NCBI GenBank assembly: GCA_037447655.1
Contig: JBBHKE010002777.1
Location: 1 to 64,000 of the forward strand
Direction: 5' to 3'
Source of the DNA: Zygnema cylindricum
Lineage: Eukaryota > Streptophyta > Zygnematophyceae > Zygnematales > Zygnemataceae
Length of the DNA: 64,000 nt
Shown: positions 10,768-21,400 of the stretch, in pieces
Layout of the letters: each line of letters begins with the position of its first letter
Numbering within the stretch: position 1 is the stretch's first letter
The notes under the pieces: generated by a model
Told to the model about the DNA's origin: nothing
The model's database searches: none
What the model saw: only the letters and a program-made list of their open reading frames with translations
Position numbers and translations under genes: made by a program

Positions 10768-12586
10768 TAGGACTTTTTCACCATTATATGTTGCGGTTTT
10801 TAGAAAAGGCATTATGTGGGCCTTACCTTGAGCACATCCACTACAATCATCTAAAATCTCATTGTCCCCAAATGTATTCCCACAACTACACCCATTTTCT
10901 TCATTTCCTTCAATCTATCTAGATACACATGTCCCAATCTTTTATGCCATATCATCAAATCATTTACACCAGCATAGTAAACTCATTTCTTTCCATTGCT
11001 CAAATTCAGCATAAACATTCCTTGGCTACCTTTTCCAACTGTGAAGTATACTTCATTCTCATAGCTAGCAACAAAGACTTTATTCTTAGTACTAGTCTCC
11101 AAACCCTTATGATCTAAGAACGACGTAGAGATAAGATTCTTGCTAAATTATGGAATAAAATAAACATCAAAGAAACTGCCTATGGATGTCTTTCTATCAA
11201 CTATGACTCTCATATCCACAAATCCCACTAAGAGATTACTATTTTTCCATCCCCATACTCTATCTCTACAGTAGGTATCTTTTTCATTTTGGTAAATATT
11301 GGTTTTTATTATACATATGCATAGAGGCTTCTGAATGAATAATCCATCCTTTTTCAAGAGCTCTTACTCCACCAAAAGAACACTTTTGCCTCCTTGAAAT
11401 CTCCGGCTCACCTTTCACCTAAAGCTCTTCGTTGAGGAGGAGTTCTCTATCATCTTCATCAAAATCCTCTCTTATTAGTTGTGTTGCCACAAATGCCTTT
11501 TTCTTTCTTTCGGCTGGTTTTTTGAACTGCTCCTCTTTCAATCCTCAACTCTGTCATTTTAGTACACTTCGCCATATGATGTTCGGCTTTTTTTAAAAAT
11601 GTCTGTTTAGTACATTCTGCCATGTAATGTCTCGGCTTCCAACTTCTTACAAAAGTGAAAGAGCCCCTTCAAAGGTCTTGATCTAGATCTCTTCGTTTGG
11701 TTTCCTCTTCCTCCTCCACCAAAGATTCTAGAAGGTTTCTTGGAATCCTTATCCCCCCAATTATTTCCAGCAACCAATGCTTGAACACTCTTTCCTCCTC
11801 TCCTAATCTCAATTGTGCTTTCCCGAACCAAAATCATCCCTGTAACGGAGTTCCATATCTATATAAGATATTGCAAATCTTAAATCTTGTTAACAATGTT
11901 TTCATAATTATCTAGGAATTTCATCAACAAAGTATTCACCTACTATTTTTCAGTCTCCCTTTTCGTTCTAGTCTCCAACTCCATAAATAACCCAACCAAG
12001 TCATTACAGAAGTCTAACATCTCTCCCTTTTTGTAGACATATGCCTGTTTCTTTGATCCGCCAGCTATTGCTTGCTCAATTGTACCACTTTTGTAAGTGT
12101 TGATAAGAGCTTCCCACAACTTGTTCTCCCTGTCCACCTAAAGATAAGGTGTAGCCCACATGAAGAAGAGGTATAGCCACTGCTTGAGTGAGCGCTCAAG
12201 AATAAAATGAGTTGCCACAGTGTTGTTGAAATCCCTGATTTCACTATTAATTGCCTCAGTCTTTTGAACATCCACTACCGGAACCGATCTAGTAGCCATC
12301 AGTATGAGTTTCTCCTTCCCCTTCTCTTTTTTTTTTTCAGACACGATGCTTTCCCAAACATCATCTACCATCTCTGCCTCCTCCGATCCTCTTGTGAATC
12401 GAGATCCTCTTGTGAATCAAGATCCTCCAAACCCTTGTGGAACTCTCAATATTTCATATGGCCAACGCTCACAACCAATCACAATAGGCTATAGTTGTTT
12501 TTCAAACAATGCACCTTCATCATGGTTTCTTAGTAGAGAACCCTGTTCCATTGAAAATTGGCACCCTAAAGGGTGGGCCCATAACC
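10768..12586 (-). pseudogene. Family-A copia gag, protease and pre-integrase, decayed
   Basis: Gag opens at the ATG at 12582-12580 (MGPPFRVPIF) only a few bases inside the element, and an in-frame ATG lies within the LTR at 12606. Gag can be followed in broken frames through 12371-11607 (TRSVPVVDVQKTEAINSEI, then the LWEALINTYKSGTIEQ region). The knuckle region near 11650 is degraded. The protease motif near 11330 reads WIIHSEAS instead of WIIDSGAS, so the catalytic Asp is lost. The pre-integrase region reaches 10768 and is there joined directly to the pol linker, with the catalytic integrase absent. Confidence 0.8.
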
Positions 12587-13739
12587 TGTAATTCTTTGAC
12601 CTCCATTAACACATAGAATGTTTAGCTTATATGAAGCCTCTAGGATAATATTTGCACTTTTAACTTTTGCAATAAACAAGTGTCATCTTGGCACGCAAAA
12701 ACTTTGACCTACTAACACCCTATATAGCATGGACTCACGTGAGTCCGCATCAAAAATAATCACTCAAATTGCTCACCTGACATTAAGTTATAGCTGGCCA
12801 AATATGGCCTAGAAATTACAGATGCACTTTGGAAGAGAGGCGACTACCTCAAATTTTCAAAGTCCTAAGCCCCCTTTCTAAACTTAGTACTAGAGTACCC
12901 TAACCTATCAAATGATTTTAAGGTACAAGAAGGTACTGGTACCGTTGTACTTCTTGAACGGCCATAGCACGGCATGGTCGCTTTCTTGACGCGTGTTAAT
13001 TCCTAAGCCGTAGTTGCCCCCCCGTAATATACGCTGTTCAATCATATCTAGCCACGTGTCGTCCGCTGGCATTGGCTCGCAAACCGCCAAAAGTCCACTC
13101 CATAATTTTGGCTCCTCTGTGAGCTGTCGATCGCGAACAATATTTAATTTCGTCCGTTGAAAATAAATGATGTTTCGTTCGTTTCGTGCGGTATAGTATT
13201 TTGTGTGTTACGGTATGTTTTATGTTCATTTTGTTCTTTAACACGCTAAATAGAATGTGTTGCCGTTTCATTCTTTAAGTATTTATCAAATACAACATGT
13301 GTATCGATTCATCGAAACCTTTTGGAAAAGAGGGGCGGTTATTCTATATGGCTGACATCTGGAAGGTCACAAGGTCAAATCTTGTGTATAATATTCTATC
13401 ATTTTCAGGGGCTTTGTCTTTTGCCTGTCTTTACCCATAGCTGCCTGCCAGTTGTCTTCTTCTAATCTGCATGAGAAAGCCATAGCTGCCTATTGGTAGC
13501 TGCCTGCCAGTTGTCTTCTTCTAATCTGCATAAGAAAACCATAGATGCCTACTGTTCTCAGTTCTTTGTTGTCTTCTTTTAATCTGCCTGAGACACCCAT
13601 AGCTGACTACCAACACCCATAGCTGACTACCAGCAGTAGCTACATGCCTGCCAGTTCTCAATGACTCCTACAAGTATGAGAACTATAGAATGACCATAGA
13701 CTTAACTAGAGATAGGATACAAAATACATTTTTTCAAAT
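12587..13739 (-). mobile_element. 5' LTR of the family-A element 7974-13739, with internal expansion
   Basis: Starts TGTAATTCTTTGACC and ends near TTTTTTCAAAT where other copies end TTTTTCAACA. At about 1153 bp it is some 210 bp longer than its partner LTR at 7974-8915. The extra length lies in repeated blocks at 13437-13650. Contains GCCACGTGTC (about 13051) and a GAACGGCCATAGCACGGC block (about 12955), both shared with other family-A LTRs. Confidence 0.75.
13437..13650. repeat. Tandem expansion inside an LTR
   Basis: Repeated blocks built from AGCTGCCTGCCAGTTGTC, CTTCTAATCTGCATGAGA and CATAGCTGACTACCA recur about three times, with a shorter CACCCATAGCTGACTACCA doublet. Other family-A LTRs carry the GGCAGCCATGGCTGCCTGC-type sequence only once at this place. 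Confidence 0.7.
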
Positions 13740-14260
13740 GATTCTAGTGGAATACAAAAAATAACTGTCACCTAAAGCGGAGAGCAATGATAAAATTTAG
13801 TGAAATGCAAAAAAGGAATTCACAACTAGAGATGCATGGCAGAACTTCCTCTCATTTCTAGTAATTGAAAAAATGAAAGAATAAAAGAGAAAGTGAACAA
13901 AGTGGAAAGAATGAGAAAAAGGTAATGCGTCCAGCTTTGTAAATAGGAGAGAGTAGATAGATATCAACACTCTGTGTTAATGAATGGTGTTAGAGGAAGG
14001 TTGATAAGAGATAAAGTAGTGAAAAAAAATATTTGTCAATGAAAAGAAGAGAAAAAAAATGTTGTATGATTACAAACAAAGAAAAAAAAATAGTTCAATG
14101 GCAATACAAAAATGGGGAAATGGAAAAGAAACTAAAGGTATCAAACGATAGTGGTTGGTGGATGGAAAAATGGAGGTTTTAGAAATTTGGAAGAAAAAAA
14201 AAGTTGATTCTTTCTGATGCTACAATAAACTGGAAGGTGGGACGGATGTAATCAACGAAA
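13740..14260. other. No gene recognised
   Basis: A-rich sequence between the copia element and the duplicated LRR-gene introns. No LRR exon, end cap or continuation of the copia at 5353-7960 could be identified here. Confidence 0.4.
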
Positions 14261-15011
14261 GTTACCTTCCACTAAGCTAAGAAAGAAAATAGTTACAATG
14301 ATTACAAAATGTGTTTGGCTAGTTAACGGGTATCGTACACGAATAACAAAGATAAATGAACAAGGACAAGGGGATTGAAACGACACTATCATACTGAAAA
14401 TAGCGTACGCACAATTATATATTCGAAAAGTACATTTCACAAATTTTACAACTGAAATTGTCTTCAACATTATTTAACGTTGAAACTAAACAAAATAAGT
14501 TGTAGTTATTATTATTGACTAATATATTTATATTATTATTGACTAATATATTTTAAAATTTTAAAATTTACTACTAATTTTAACTATTAGTGCATAATAT
14601 TATTATTGATGATTATTAGTATATAAAACCATATTATTTGTATTATTATTTAACAATTACTCTATTTATTATTCGTATCATTGATTATTATAGCTTTTGA
14701 TTCTAATTAAAAAGTATTTTTTGTAAATAGTTGTCGTTGTTGTTTATTAATATTAACTCAAATTATTGTCAGTATTATCGCAAATAAGCAATATTAGCAA
14801 TTATTATTAATGTTATCAATTAATGTTATTGACAAATATTAGTTTTTTTATCAAAAATATTATTATTAATAAGTATTTAAATTAAACACAATCGATAACT
14901 TCCCATTTTTTCTAATTTGCCATTATTACTTTTTGATCATTATTTGCCTCGTTAACACAATTAATTGTTATATTATTATTACGATGCGTGTTTATTATTG
15001 GTGATTTATGG

Positions 15012-15018
<7 letters not shown>

Positions 15019-15068
<50 letters not shown>

Positions 15069-15122
15069 GATAATTTTTTTTTATATGTATATATATACAT
15101 GTTTGTATATATTGATATATAG

Positions 15123-15155
<33 letters not shown>

Positions 15156-15210
15156 AATATATATATATATTTATATGTATACATATATATGTATATATAT
15201 ATATATGTAA
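15019..15210. repeat. (TA)n microsatellite in LRR-gene intron
   Basis: Nearly uninterrupted TA dinucleotides with a few TG and CA variants. Comparable tracts at about 16905-16990, 17335-17490 and 19880-19940 occupy the equivalent place in the duplicated introns. Confidence 0.9.
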
Positions 15211-15345
15211 ATACTTTTTGTATAAAGTAGTAATAATTAGATTTAAGTAATTATTATTCTTAATAAAATTAGTTTTTCTAATTTAATTTTGTTACTTCTT
15301 ATTACATATTTAACAGACTTTTATCTTTAGTGTCACGTGTCTTAC

Positions 15346-15417
15346 AATCTTTGGAGGGAAGTGAGTTGACCGATGGACGATGGAATGCTTCCACTCAATT
15401 GGTTGCTAGATAGAACT
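15346..15417 (-). CDS. LRR gene 2, LRR exon (72 nt), last one seen
   Basis: Minus-strand exon flanked by acceptor GATGCCACAG and donor GTAAGACAC. It contributes one base to the first codon and two to the last, so each exon adds exactly 24 residues and the intron phase is always 2. The peptide contains VLSSNQLSGSIPSS followed by IGQLTSLQR, a plant extracellular LRR of the LxLxxNxLxGxIP type. It is the most 3' exon found in this gene; the end cap and any following exons are absent or displaced, perhaps by the family-A insertion ending at 13739. Confidence 0.8.
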
Positions 15418-15759
15418 CTGTGGCATCAAACACACACCAATCAAAAGATCACTTTATTGGCCGCAATAGCTTTCAAACCCCTATGATTTTTATATATATA
15501 TTTTATTTATGTTGCCACTTTATTGTTCAAAATTACTTTTAGATGCATATGTATATATGTATATCTATAATATAGTTTATATATGTACAAACATATATAT
15601 ACCTACATATATACTTATATGTTTATGCATATATATGTGTGTGAGTAATTTTTATTTCATATAGTAATAAAAAAAAGAATAAAAGGTAATTAATAATATT
15701 ATTTTTTACTTCTCATTAAATATTTAATAAAATTTTATCTTTAGTGTCACGTGTCTTAC

Positions 15760-15831
15760 AAGTTTTGGAGGGATGTGAGTTGACCGATGGACGATGGAAT
15801 GCTTCCACTCAACTGATTGTAAAATAGATCT
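15760..15831 (-). CDS. LRR gene 2, LRR exon (72 nt)
   Basis: Acceptor ...CACAG and donor GTAAGACACGTGAC on the minus strand; phase 2 on both sides. Peptide contains DLFYNQLSGSIPSS and IGQLTSLQN. It is the closest relative of the exon at 18070-18141, and both share long flanking intron sequence (the ACCCACCCCCCCAAACGGTCTC block), which shows that the two arose by duplication of exon plus intron. Confidence 0.85.
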
Positions 15832-17135
15832 CTGTGATATTGAACATTCACACCTCACCAACACCCACCCCCCCAAACGGTCTCGTAATTAGCCAAGCTA
15901 GCATCCAAAAACTCCATCAGATCCCCAGTTTAAACCCTCAAACCCAAATGAAAAAATTCACCATAATATATTCCTTCCACCATCCTTTTTTTCCTCTCTT
16001 AGTATGCTCTAGAAGCACGCTATCTCAACAAACCGGAATGGTTACTATAGTTACTGCTATCATGACCCATATATTTTGATTACCATTGTATCATTAGATT
16101 TGATTGGTATTTGTTTTATTTTACAACTAATTTCTCTCCCAAAGGTGGGAGTTATGTAATCACAAAAATAACGTTCCACCAAACTAAGAAACAAAATAGT
16201 TACAATGATTACAAAATGTGTTTGGGAAGTGAAAGGGTATCGTACACGAACAACAAAGATAAATGAACAGACAAGGGGACGTCAAACGACACTATCATAC
16301 TGAAAATAGCGTACACGCAATTATATATTCGAAAAGTACAGTTCACGAATTATACAACTGAAATTGTATTCAACATTACTAACCGTTGAAATTAAACAGA
16401 ATAAGTAGTAGTTGTTATTATTGACTAATATATTTTAAAATTTACAACTAATTTTACCTATTAGTGCATAATATTATTATTGATGATTATTAGTATATAA
16501 AATCATATTATTTTGTAATTATAATTAAATAATTACTATATTTATAATTCGTATCATTAATTATTATAGCTTTTGATTCTTATTAGAAAGTATTTTTTGT
16601 AAATAGTTGTTGTTGTTGCTAATTAATATTAACTCAAGTTATTGTCAGTATTATCGCAAATAAGCATTGTTAGCAATTATTATTAATGTTATCTATTAAT
16701 TTTACTGACAAATATTAGTTTTTTTATTAAAAATATTACTATTAATAAGTATAAGAATTAAACACAATCGATAACTTTTCACTTTTTTTAATTTTCCATT
16801 ATTGCTTTTTGATCATTATTTGTCTCGTTGACACAATTAATTGTTATATAAATATTATGATGCGTGGTTATTATTGGTGATTGTTGTTTTTTATGATTTA
16901 AACAATAATATATATATATATTATATATATATGTGTGCATATATAGATATATATACATATATATATGTGTATACATATGCATGTGTATATGTAAGTATGT
17001 AAATACTTTTCGTATAAAATAGTAATAAAAAAATTGAAGTAATTATTTTTCTTAATAGTACTATTTTTGCAATTATTTATCTTAGTTCTCATTACAAATT
17101 TATTAAAAGTTTATTATTAGTATCATGTGTCTTAC

Positions 17136-17207
17136 AAGCCTTTGAGGTTTGTGAGCCGACCGATGGACGATGGAATGCTTCTACTCAACTGGTTGTTATA
17201 TAGATAT
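17136..17207 (-). CDS. LRR gene 2, LRR exon (72 nt)
   Basis: Minus-strand exon between GATGCCACAG and GTAAGACAC with phase-2 junctions. Peptide contains YLYNNQLSRSIPSS and IGRLTNLKG; the usual Gly after NQLS is Arg here, a change at a normally conserved LRR position. It has no counterpart in duplication unit 1. Confidence 0.8.
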
Positions 17208-17626
17208 CTGTGGCATCAAACACTCACCCACCAAACGGTCTCTTAATTGGCCGTGTTAGCTTACAAGCCCCTATGAGAATTCTTAATTAATCTTTTTTAA
17301 TTATTGCCACAATATTTTTGATTATTACCTCTATATGTGTATAATTACTTTTATATATGTGTACATATATGTATATATTATATATACATGTAAGAATATA
17401 TTTTTACATATATATACAATTTTTTATATTACATATATATACATGGATATATATACTTACACATATATTTATATATATATATGTGGTTGTAAATATTTTT
17501 TGTATCAAATAGTAAGAAAAAAACACAAGTAATTATTTTTCTTGATAATATTAGTTTTTCTAATTATTTTTGTTACTTCTCATTACATATTTAACAGGCT
17601 TATATCTTTAGTGTCATGTGTCTTAC

Positions 17627-17698
17627 AATCTTTGAAGGGATGTGAGTTGACCAATGGACGATGGAATCCTTCCACTCAATTGGTTGCTAGATAGATCT
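17627..17698 (-). CDS. LRR gene 2, LRR exon (72 nt)
   Basis: Minus-strand exon between ATGCGACAG and GTAAGACACATGAC with phase-2 junctions. Peptide contains DLSSNQLSGRIPSS and IGQLTSLQR. Closest to the exon at 15346-15417. The adjoining intron has a small tandem duplication of an ATCAAACGGTCAC block (about 17716-17762). Confidence 0.85.
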
Positions 17699-18069
17699 CT
17701 GTCGCATCGAACACGCACCATCAAACGGTCACTAATTGCACCCATCAAACGGTCACTTAATTGGCCGCACTAGCTTTCAAACCCCTATGGGTGTTTTTTC
17801 TTTTTATATTGTTGCCACTATATTGTTAGAAATTAGTCTTAGATACATATGTATTAATATATATATATTGTATTTTATATATGTTCAAACCTATATACAC
17901 TTACATAAATATTTTTATGTATATATATGTGTGTGCAAGTAATTTTTGTAACAAATAGTAATAAAGAAGAGAACAAAAAGTAATTAATAATATTATTTTT
18001 CGTAATTGTTTTTTCTTACTTCTCATAACACATTTAATAAAATTTTATTTTTAGTGCCACGTGTCTTAC

Positions 18070-18141
18070 AAGTTTTGGAGGGATGTGAGTTGACTGTTGG
18101 ACGATGGAATGCTTCCACTCAATTGGTTGAGATATATATCT
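18070..18141 (-). CDS. LRR gene 2, LRR exon (72 nt), first LRR exon seen
   Basis: Minus-strand exon between AATGTCACAG and GTAAGACACGTGG with phase-2 junctions. Peptide contains DIYLNQLSGSIPSS followed by NSQLTSLQN; the Ile-Gly pair common to the other exons is Asn-Ser. It is the next LRR exon found downstream of the N-cap exon at 20543-20654, whose two trailing bases plus the leading A here would give a Val codon and a continuous GVD reading. Confidence 0.85.
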
Positions 18142-18445
18142 CTGTGACATTGAACATTCACACCCCACCAACACCCATCCCCCCAAACGGTCTCATAATT
18201 AGCCAAGCTAGCATCCAAATACTCCATCAGATCCCAAGTGTAAACCCTCAAACCCATCTTAAAAAATTCACCATAATATATTCCTTCCACCACCCTTTTC
18301 TTCCTCTCTCTTAGTATGCTCTAGAAGCACGCTATCTCAGCAAGCCAGAATGGTTACTATAGTTACTACAATCATGACCCATACATTTTTTATTACCATT
18401 GTATCATCAGATTTGATTGGTATTTGTTTTATTTTACTACTAATA

Positions 18446-19115
18446 TTATTGTGTTAACTTTTTATTGTTTTTGTTGTTTTTACTCTTTTGTTACTTTTAC
18501 TTATTTTCGTTACTTTTCTTCCTATAGGTTATTATTGCTATTTTTAATTGTCATTGTTATTAATTATAAGCATTGCTTGTTTTTATTGATAGTAGTATCA
18601 TCGTTGATTTTTTTATTATTTATCATCATTTTTCCTAAGAGTGTATTTTATGTTTTCGATTGGGAGCGTTTCGATTTGTTCCGCACTCTGTGTGTACTAC
18701 ATAACGATTATTATTATTATTATTATTATTTTATCGATAACTTTTGTTAGCGAATATATTTTGCTACAAACAGTTTATAATAATGAATTATTTTTATTCA
18801 TTGGTAATATATGTTAATTGATTAAATCTACTAATTAGTAATTTTTTTTAAATTGATCATTAATTTTCATTGTATAGTATTTTTTATTAATTAGTATTTT
18901 TTATCTGTTAGTACTTTGTAATATTTAGTAATTTCTTCTAATTTGATACTTTTTATTTAATAATGACTTCTTTTTTTTATTATTTTTTGTTTTTATTACA
19001 ATGTATTATTATTCACAGTTAGCTATTATTCACTATTTATTGTTGTTCACAATTTAATATTATTTATTACTTATTACCTATTATTTATTATATATTATTT
19101 ATTGTTATTTATTAT
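18446..19115. other. AT-rich intron sequence
   Basis: Very AT-rich DNA with a TTA-repeat (about 18708-18730). It lies between the N-cap exon and the first LRR exon of LRR gene 2. No further LRR exon could be recognised, although strongly diverged ones might be missed. Confidence 0.5.
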
Positions 19116-19500
19116 CTAGTGGCAATAATAAGAATAATTTTAATGATAACAACAATATTAGCAATAACGATAATGACTATGTCAAAGATAATAATAGTGA
19201 TAATGATAATTATAATTGTAATGACAAATGCTAATGTTTAATGATAATGACAAACAATAATGTTTAATGAACAATTAGAAAAAAAAAATTGTTAAAAATT
19301 AATGATTAGAATTTACAATGAATATTAACAATGAAATTAAAAAACAATGTTAATATTAAAAATTATTATAAAAAATAGTTGTTATTGTTCTTAATTACAA
19401 TTATAATTATCATTATCACTATTATTATCTTTGACATAATCATTATCGTTATTGCTAATATTGTTGTTATCATTAAAATTATTCTTATTATTGCCACTAG
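19116..19500. repeat. Foldback element with 107-bp inverted arms
   Basis: Arms 19116-19222 (CTAGTGGCAATAATAAG...) and 19394-19500 (...CTTATTATTGCCACTAG) are inverted copies with a single mismatch seen, around a ~170-bp loop. No target duplication is evident at the ends. It lies in the long intron of LRR gene 2 and resembles a MITE or foldback element. Confidence 0.85.
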
Positions 19501-19679
19501 GAAGTTTTACCTTTTGGTATTTATTCAACTGTTAGTATTATAAGTATTTATCATCAATGATTTCATTAATTTTCTTCTTATCATTGTTAATTATTTTTCA
19601 ATCTTTTATTATTAAAAATCGTTGTTATTGTTCTTAATGATTATTAATGTTAATTACGATTATTACTTCTTATTATTTA

Positions 19680-19888
19680 CCGTTGAAACTAAACAAAATA
19701 AGTAGCAGTTATTCTTTTTGACTAATATATTTATATTATTATTGACTAATGTATTTTAAAATTTAATTAATTGTTGTATAATTATTACAATGTGTGGTTA
19801 TTATTGGTAACTGTCCTTGTTTATGGTTTAAACAATAAAATTGGTAATTGTTGTTGTTTATGGTTTAAACAATAATATAAATATATAT

Positions 19889-19934
<46 letters not shown>

Positions 19935-19985
19935 ATATATATGTATGTAAGTAAATTTTGTATCAAATAGTAATTATTAAATTTA
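19680..19985. repeat. Third, partial copy of the intron duplication
   Basis: ACCGTTGAAACTAAACAAAATAAG, then TTGACTAATATATTTA, then a doubled GTTTATGGTTTAAACAATAA block followed by a TA/CA microsatellite. The same order occurs in units 1 and 2. No LRR exon is attached. Confidence 0.7.
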
Positions 19986-20538
19986 GTGATTACTAATTAT
20001 ATTTTTTTACAAACGAATTAAAAAAAAAAATCCTCAAATATTGAAAAAAAATACCAAAAGGTAAAACTTCCTTTGTTCCATATTTTATCATTTACAACTT
20101 ATGACATCCCTCCCCCCACTTCCCTCCCCCCCACCTCCAATTTAATGACCAAAACCAAAAGTTAAAATGGAGGTACAAATGTGAAATGAAATCTTTGGTC
20201 TTTCTTTCTAATTTAACTATATGTTTTAATCACCTGATTTCCTTACTTTTTTGCGCATCAAATGCATCCCCTATTCCACTTTCCACTCACAAGTATTGCA
20301 ATCGTGTGAGGTTGCCTATCTCCGCCGCAATGCTCCCTTGTAGCCCTAGGCTGTCTAAATATCTGCATCCCCCTCTCAAATGTCTTTAAACGAACCCCCC
20401 CTCCCCGACCATCTTGTCTCGTCGAACTCAAGGGCGCATTATGGCAGAGGTTGAACACATCCTATGTATGCGAATTTCAGTGCGTATGCAATTTAGTGTG
20501 GAATCATGACAGCAGAGATTGCACTCATCGATAGCTAT
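19986..20538. other. No exon recognised (intron of LRR gene 2)
   Basis: Lies directly downstream of the N-cap exon on the minus strand. Contains C-rich runs (20110-20135 and 20390-20405) but nothing that could be assigned. Confidence 0.4.
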
Positions 20539-20542
20539 TCAC

Positions 20543-20875
20543 ACGCCATACACGCGACGGGAATCATCGCAGAAGAAATATTTTCCATCACATTTGATTT
20601 TGGGAAAGTTCTCCTTGTTCACAATCGCCGCCTTCACCGCCTCCAAAGCCGACTCTGCAGCAGCAGGATCAACAGAGAAGCGGTAGAAGAGCAAATTAAA
20701 GATACGTCTCGCACGTGTGAAGACATGGACTGCACAACAGGCTAAAGTAAAGGAAGGTCAAAGGAGGGAAAAACGTACTTTCTGGTTCCGGCATGACTCC
20801 CTTGTAGTCTCCCATTACGCGTGCCACGTGGCACACCAACATCAGCACTGTCACGATCACCATGGTGGGCGCCAT
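20543..20875 (-). CDS. LRR gene 2, 5' exons: signal peptide and LRR N-cap
   Basis: Two exons too short to appear as a single frame. Exon 1 (20875-20779) starts at ATG in the good plant context GCCCATGGCG; MAPTMVIVTVLMLVCHVARV is a hydrophobic signal peptide, followed by MGDYKGVMPEPE. It ends in donor GTACGT. The 124-nt intron has a pyrimidine tract and TGCTGCAG acceptor. Exon 2 (20654-20543) encodes SALEAVKAAI, then NKENFPKIKC, then CDDSRRVYG: the ALxxxK helix and paired Cys layout of a plant LRR N-terminal cap. Its donor GTGAAT leaves two bases, matching the phase of the 72-nt LRR exons, and the join gives GVDL, the usual N-cap to LRR transition. Without that last splice it would end in TGA at 20541-20539 as a 70-residue secreted protein, which is the alternative. 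Predicted site: apoplast or cell surface. Confidence 0.65.
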
Positions 20876-21072
20876 GGGCTACAGGGTTGCCACGTCACAC
20901 TGACAGGAATATTCTAGACCTAAAGACAGGTGGCAATCTTTGTCCACTCGGATCCGTTTTTCAGTTGCGTTAGGGTTTGGTCCGCGGAAATCCGTCTTTT
21001 GTTTCCTTTCACATGTGGAAAGCAGCTGTAGACGTACGGTAGGGTCGAAAATGGCACGGGTACCGGTACGGT
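20876..21072. promoter_or_regulatory. Likely promoter and 5' UTR region of LRR gene 2
   Basis: Position upstream of the predicted start codon on the minus strand. No clear TATA box was identified. A perfect palindrome GTGCCACGTGGCAC with a G-box core lies just inside exon 1 (about 20821-20834). Function is inference only. Confidence 0.3.
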
Positions 21073-21400
21073 CAAAAGCGAGATATTCTTAACCGCGTGC
21101 GTTCAATTGGCTTGAAAAAAGTCAAAGTGCTAGAAGTACGGTACGGCAGTCAAGGAATCCAAAAGCGAGATATTATTAACCGCGTGTATTCAATTCGCTT
21201 GAAAATGTCAAAGAGGCTAAGCGTTAGACGTACGGTACGGTCGAGAAAGGAATCAAAAGCGAGATATTATTAACCGCGTGTATTCAATTCGCTTGAAAAT
21301 GTCAAAGATACTAAGCGTTAGACGTACGGTACGGTCGAGAAAGGAATCAAAAGCGAGATATTCCTAACGGCTTGTGTTAAATGAACTTGGAAAAAACTTT
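21073..21400. repeat. 94-bp tandem repeat, about 3.5 copies
   Basis: Units share CAAAAGCGAGATATTATTAA, GTATTCAATTCGCTTGAAAA and GACGTACGGTACGGTCGAG; starts near 21074, 21162, 21252 and 21346. The middle two units are nearly identical, outer ones diverged. It lies about 200 bp upstream of the LRR gene 2 start. Confidence 0.85.

Larger units (their letters stand above)
14261..16140. repeat. Segmental duplication, unit 1 (holds two LRR exons)
   Basis: Starts at a CCACTAAGCTAAGAAA-like block and ends at TTTGATTGGTATTTG...ACAACTAAT. The same ordered landmarks recur in unit 2 at about 16165-18445: AAAATAGTTACAATGATTAC, GGGTATCGTACACGAA, ACACTATCATACTG, then (TA)n, then LRR exons. A third partial copy lies at about 19680-19985. 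These are introns of the minus-strand LRR gene, duplicated together with exons. Confidence 0.8.
16165..18445. repeat. Segmental duplication, unit 2 (holds three LRR exons)
   Basis: Same landmarks and order as unit 1 at 14261-16140, but with one additional LRR exon (17136-17207) and a second TA-rich stretch. Exons 17627 and 18070 correspond to 15346 and 15760. The size difference of about 0.4 kb equals one exon-plus-intron module. Confidence 0.8.

Noticed and set aside
7974-13739. Target-site duplication for this family-A element
   Set aside because: ACTCA on the left and GATTC on the right do not match; the right LTR end is also mutated.
18006-18314. 102-codon plus-strand frame containing the LVGRWNAS-type segment
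   Set aside because: Antisense shadow across the 72-nt LRR exon at 18070-18141 and its conserved intron flank.
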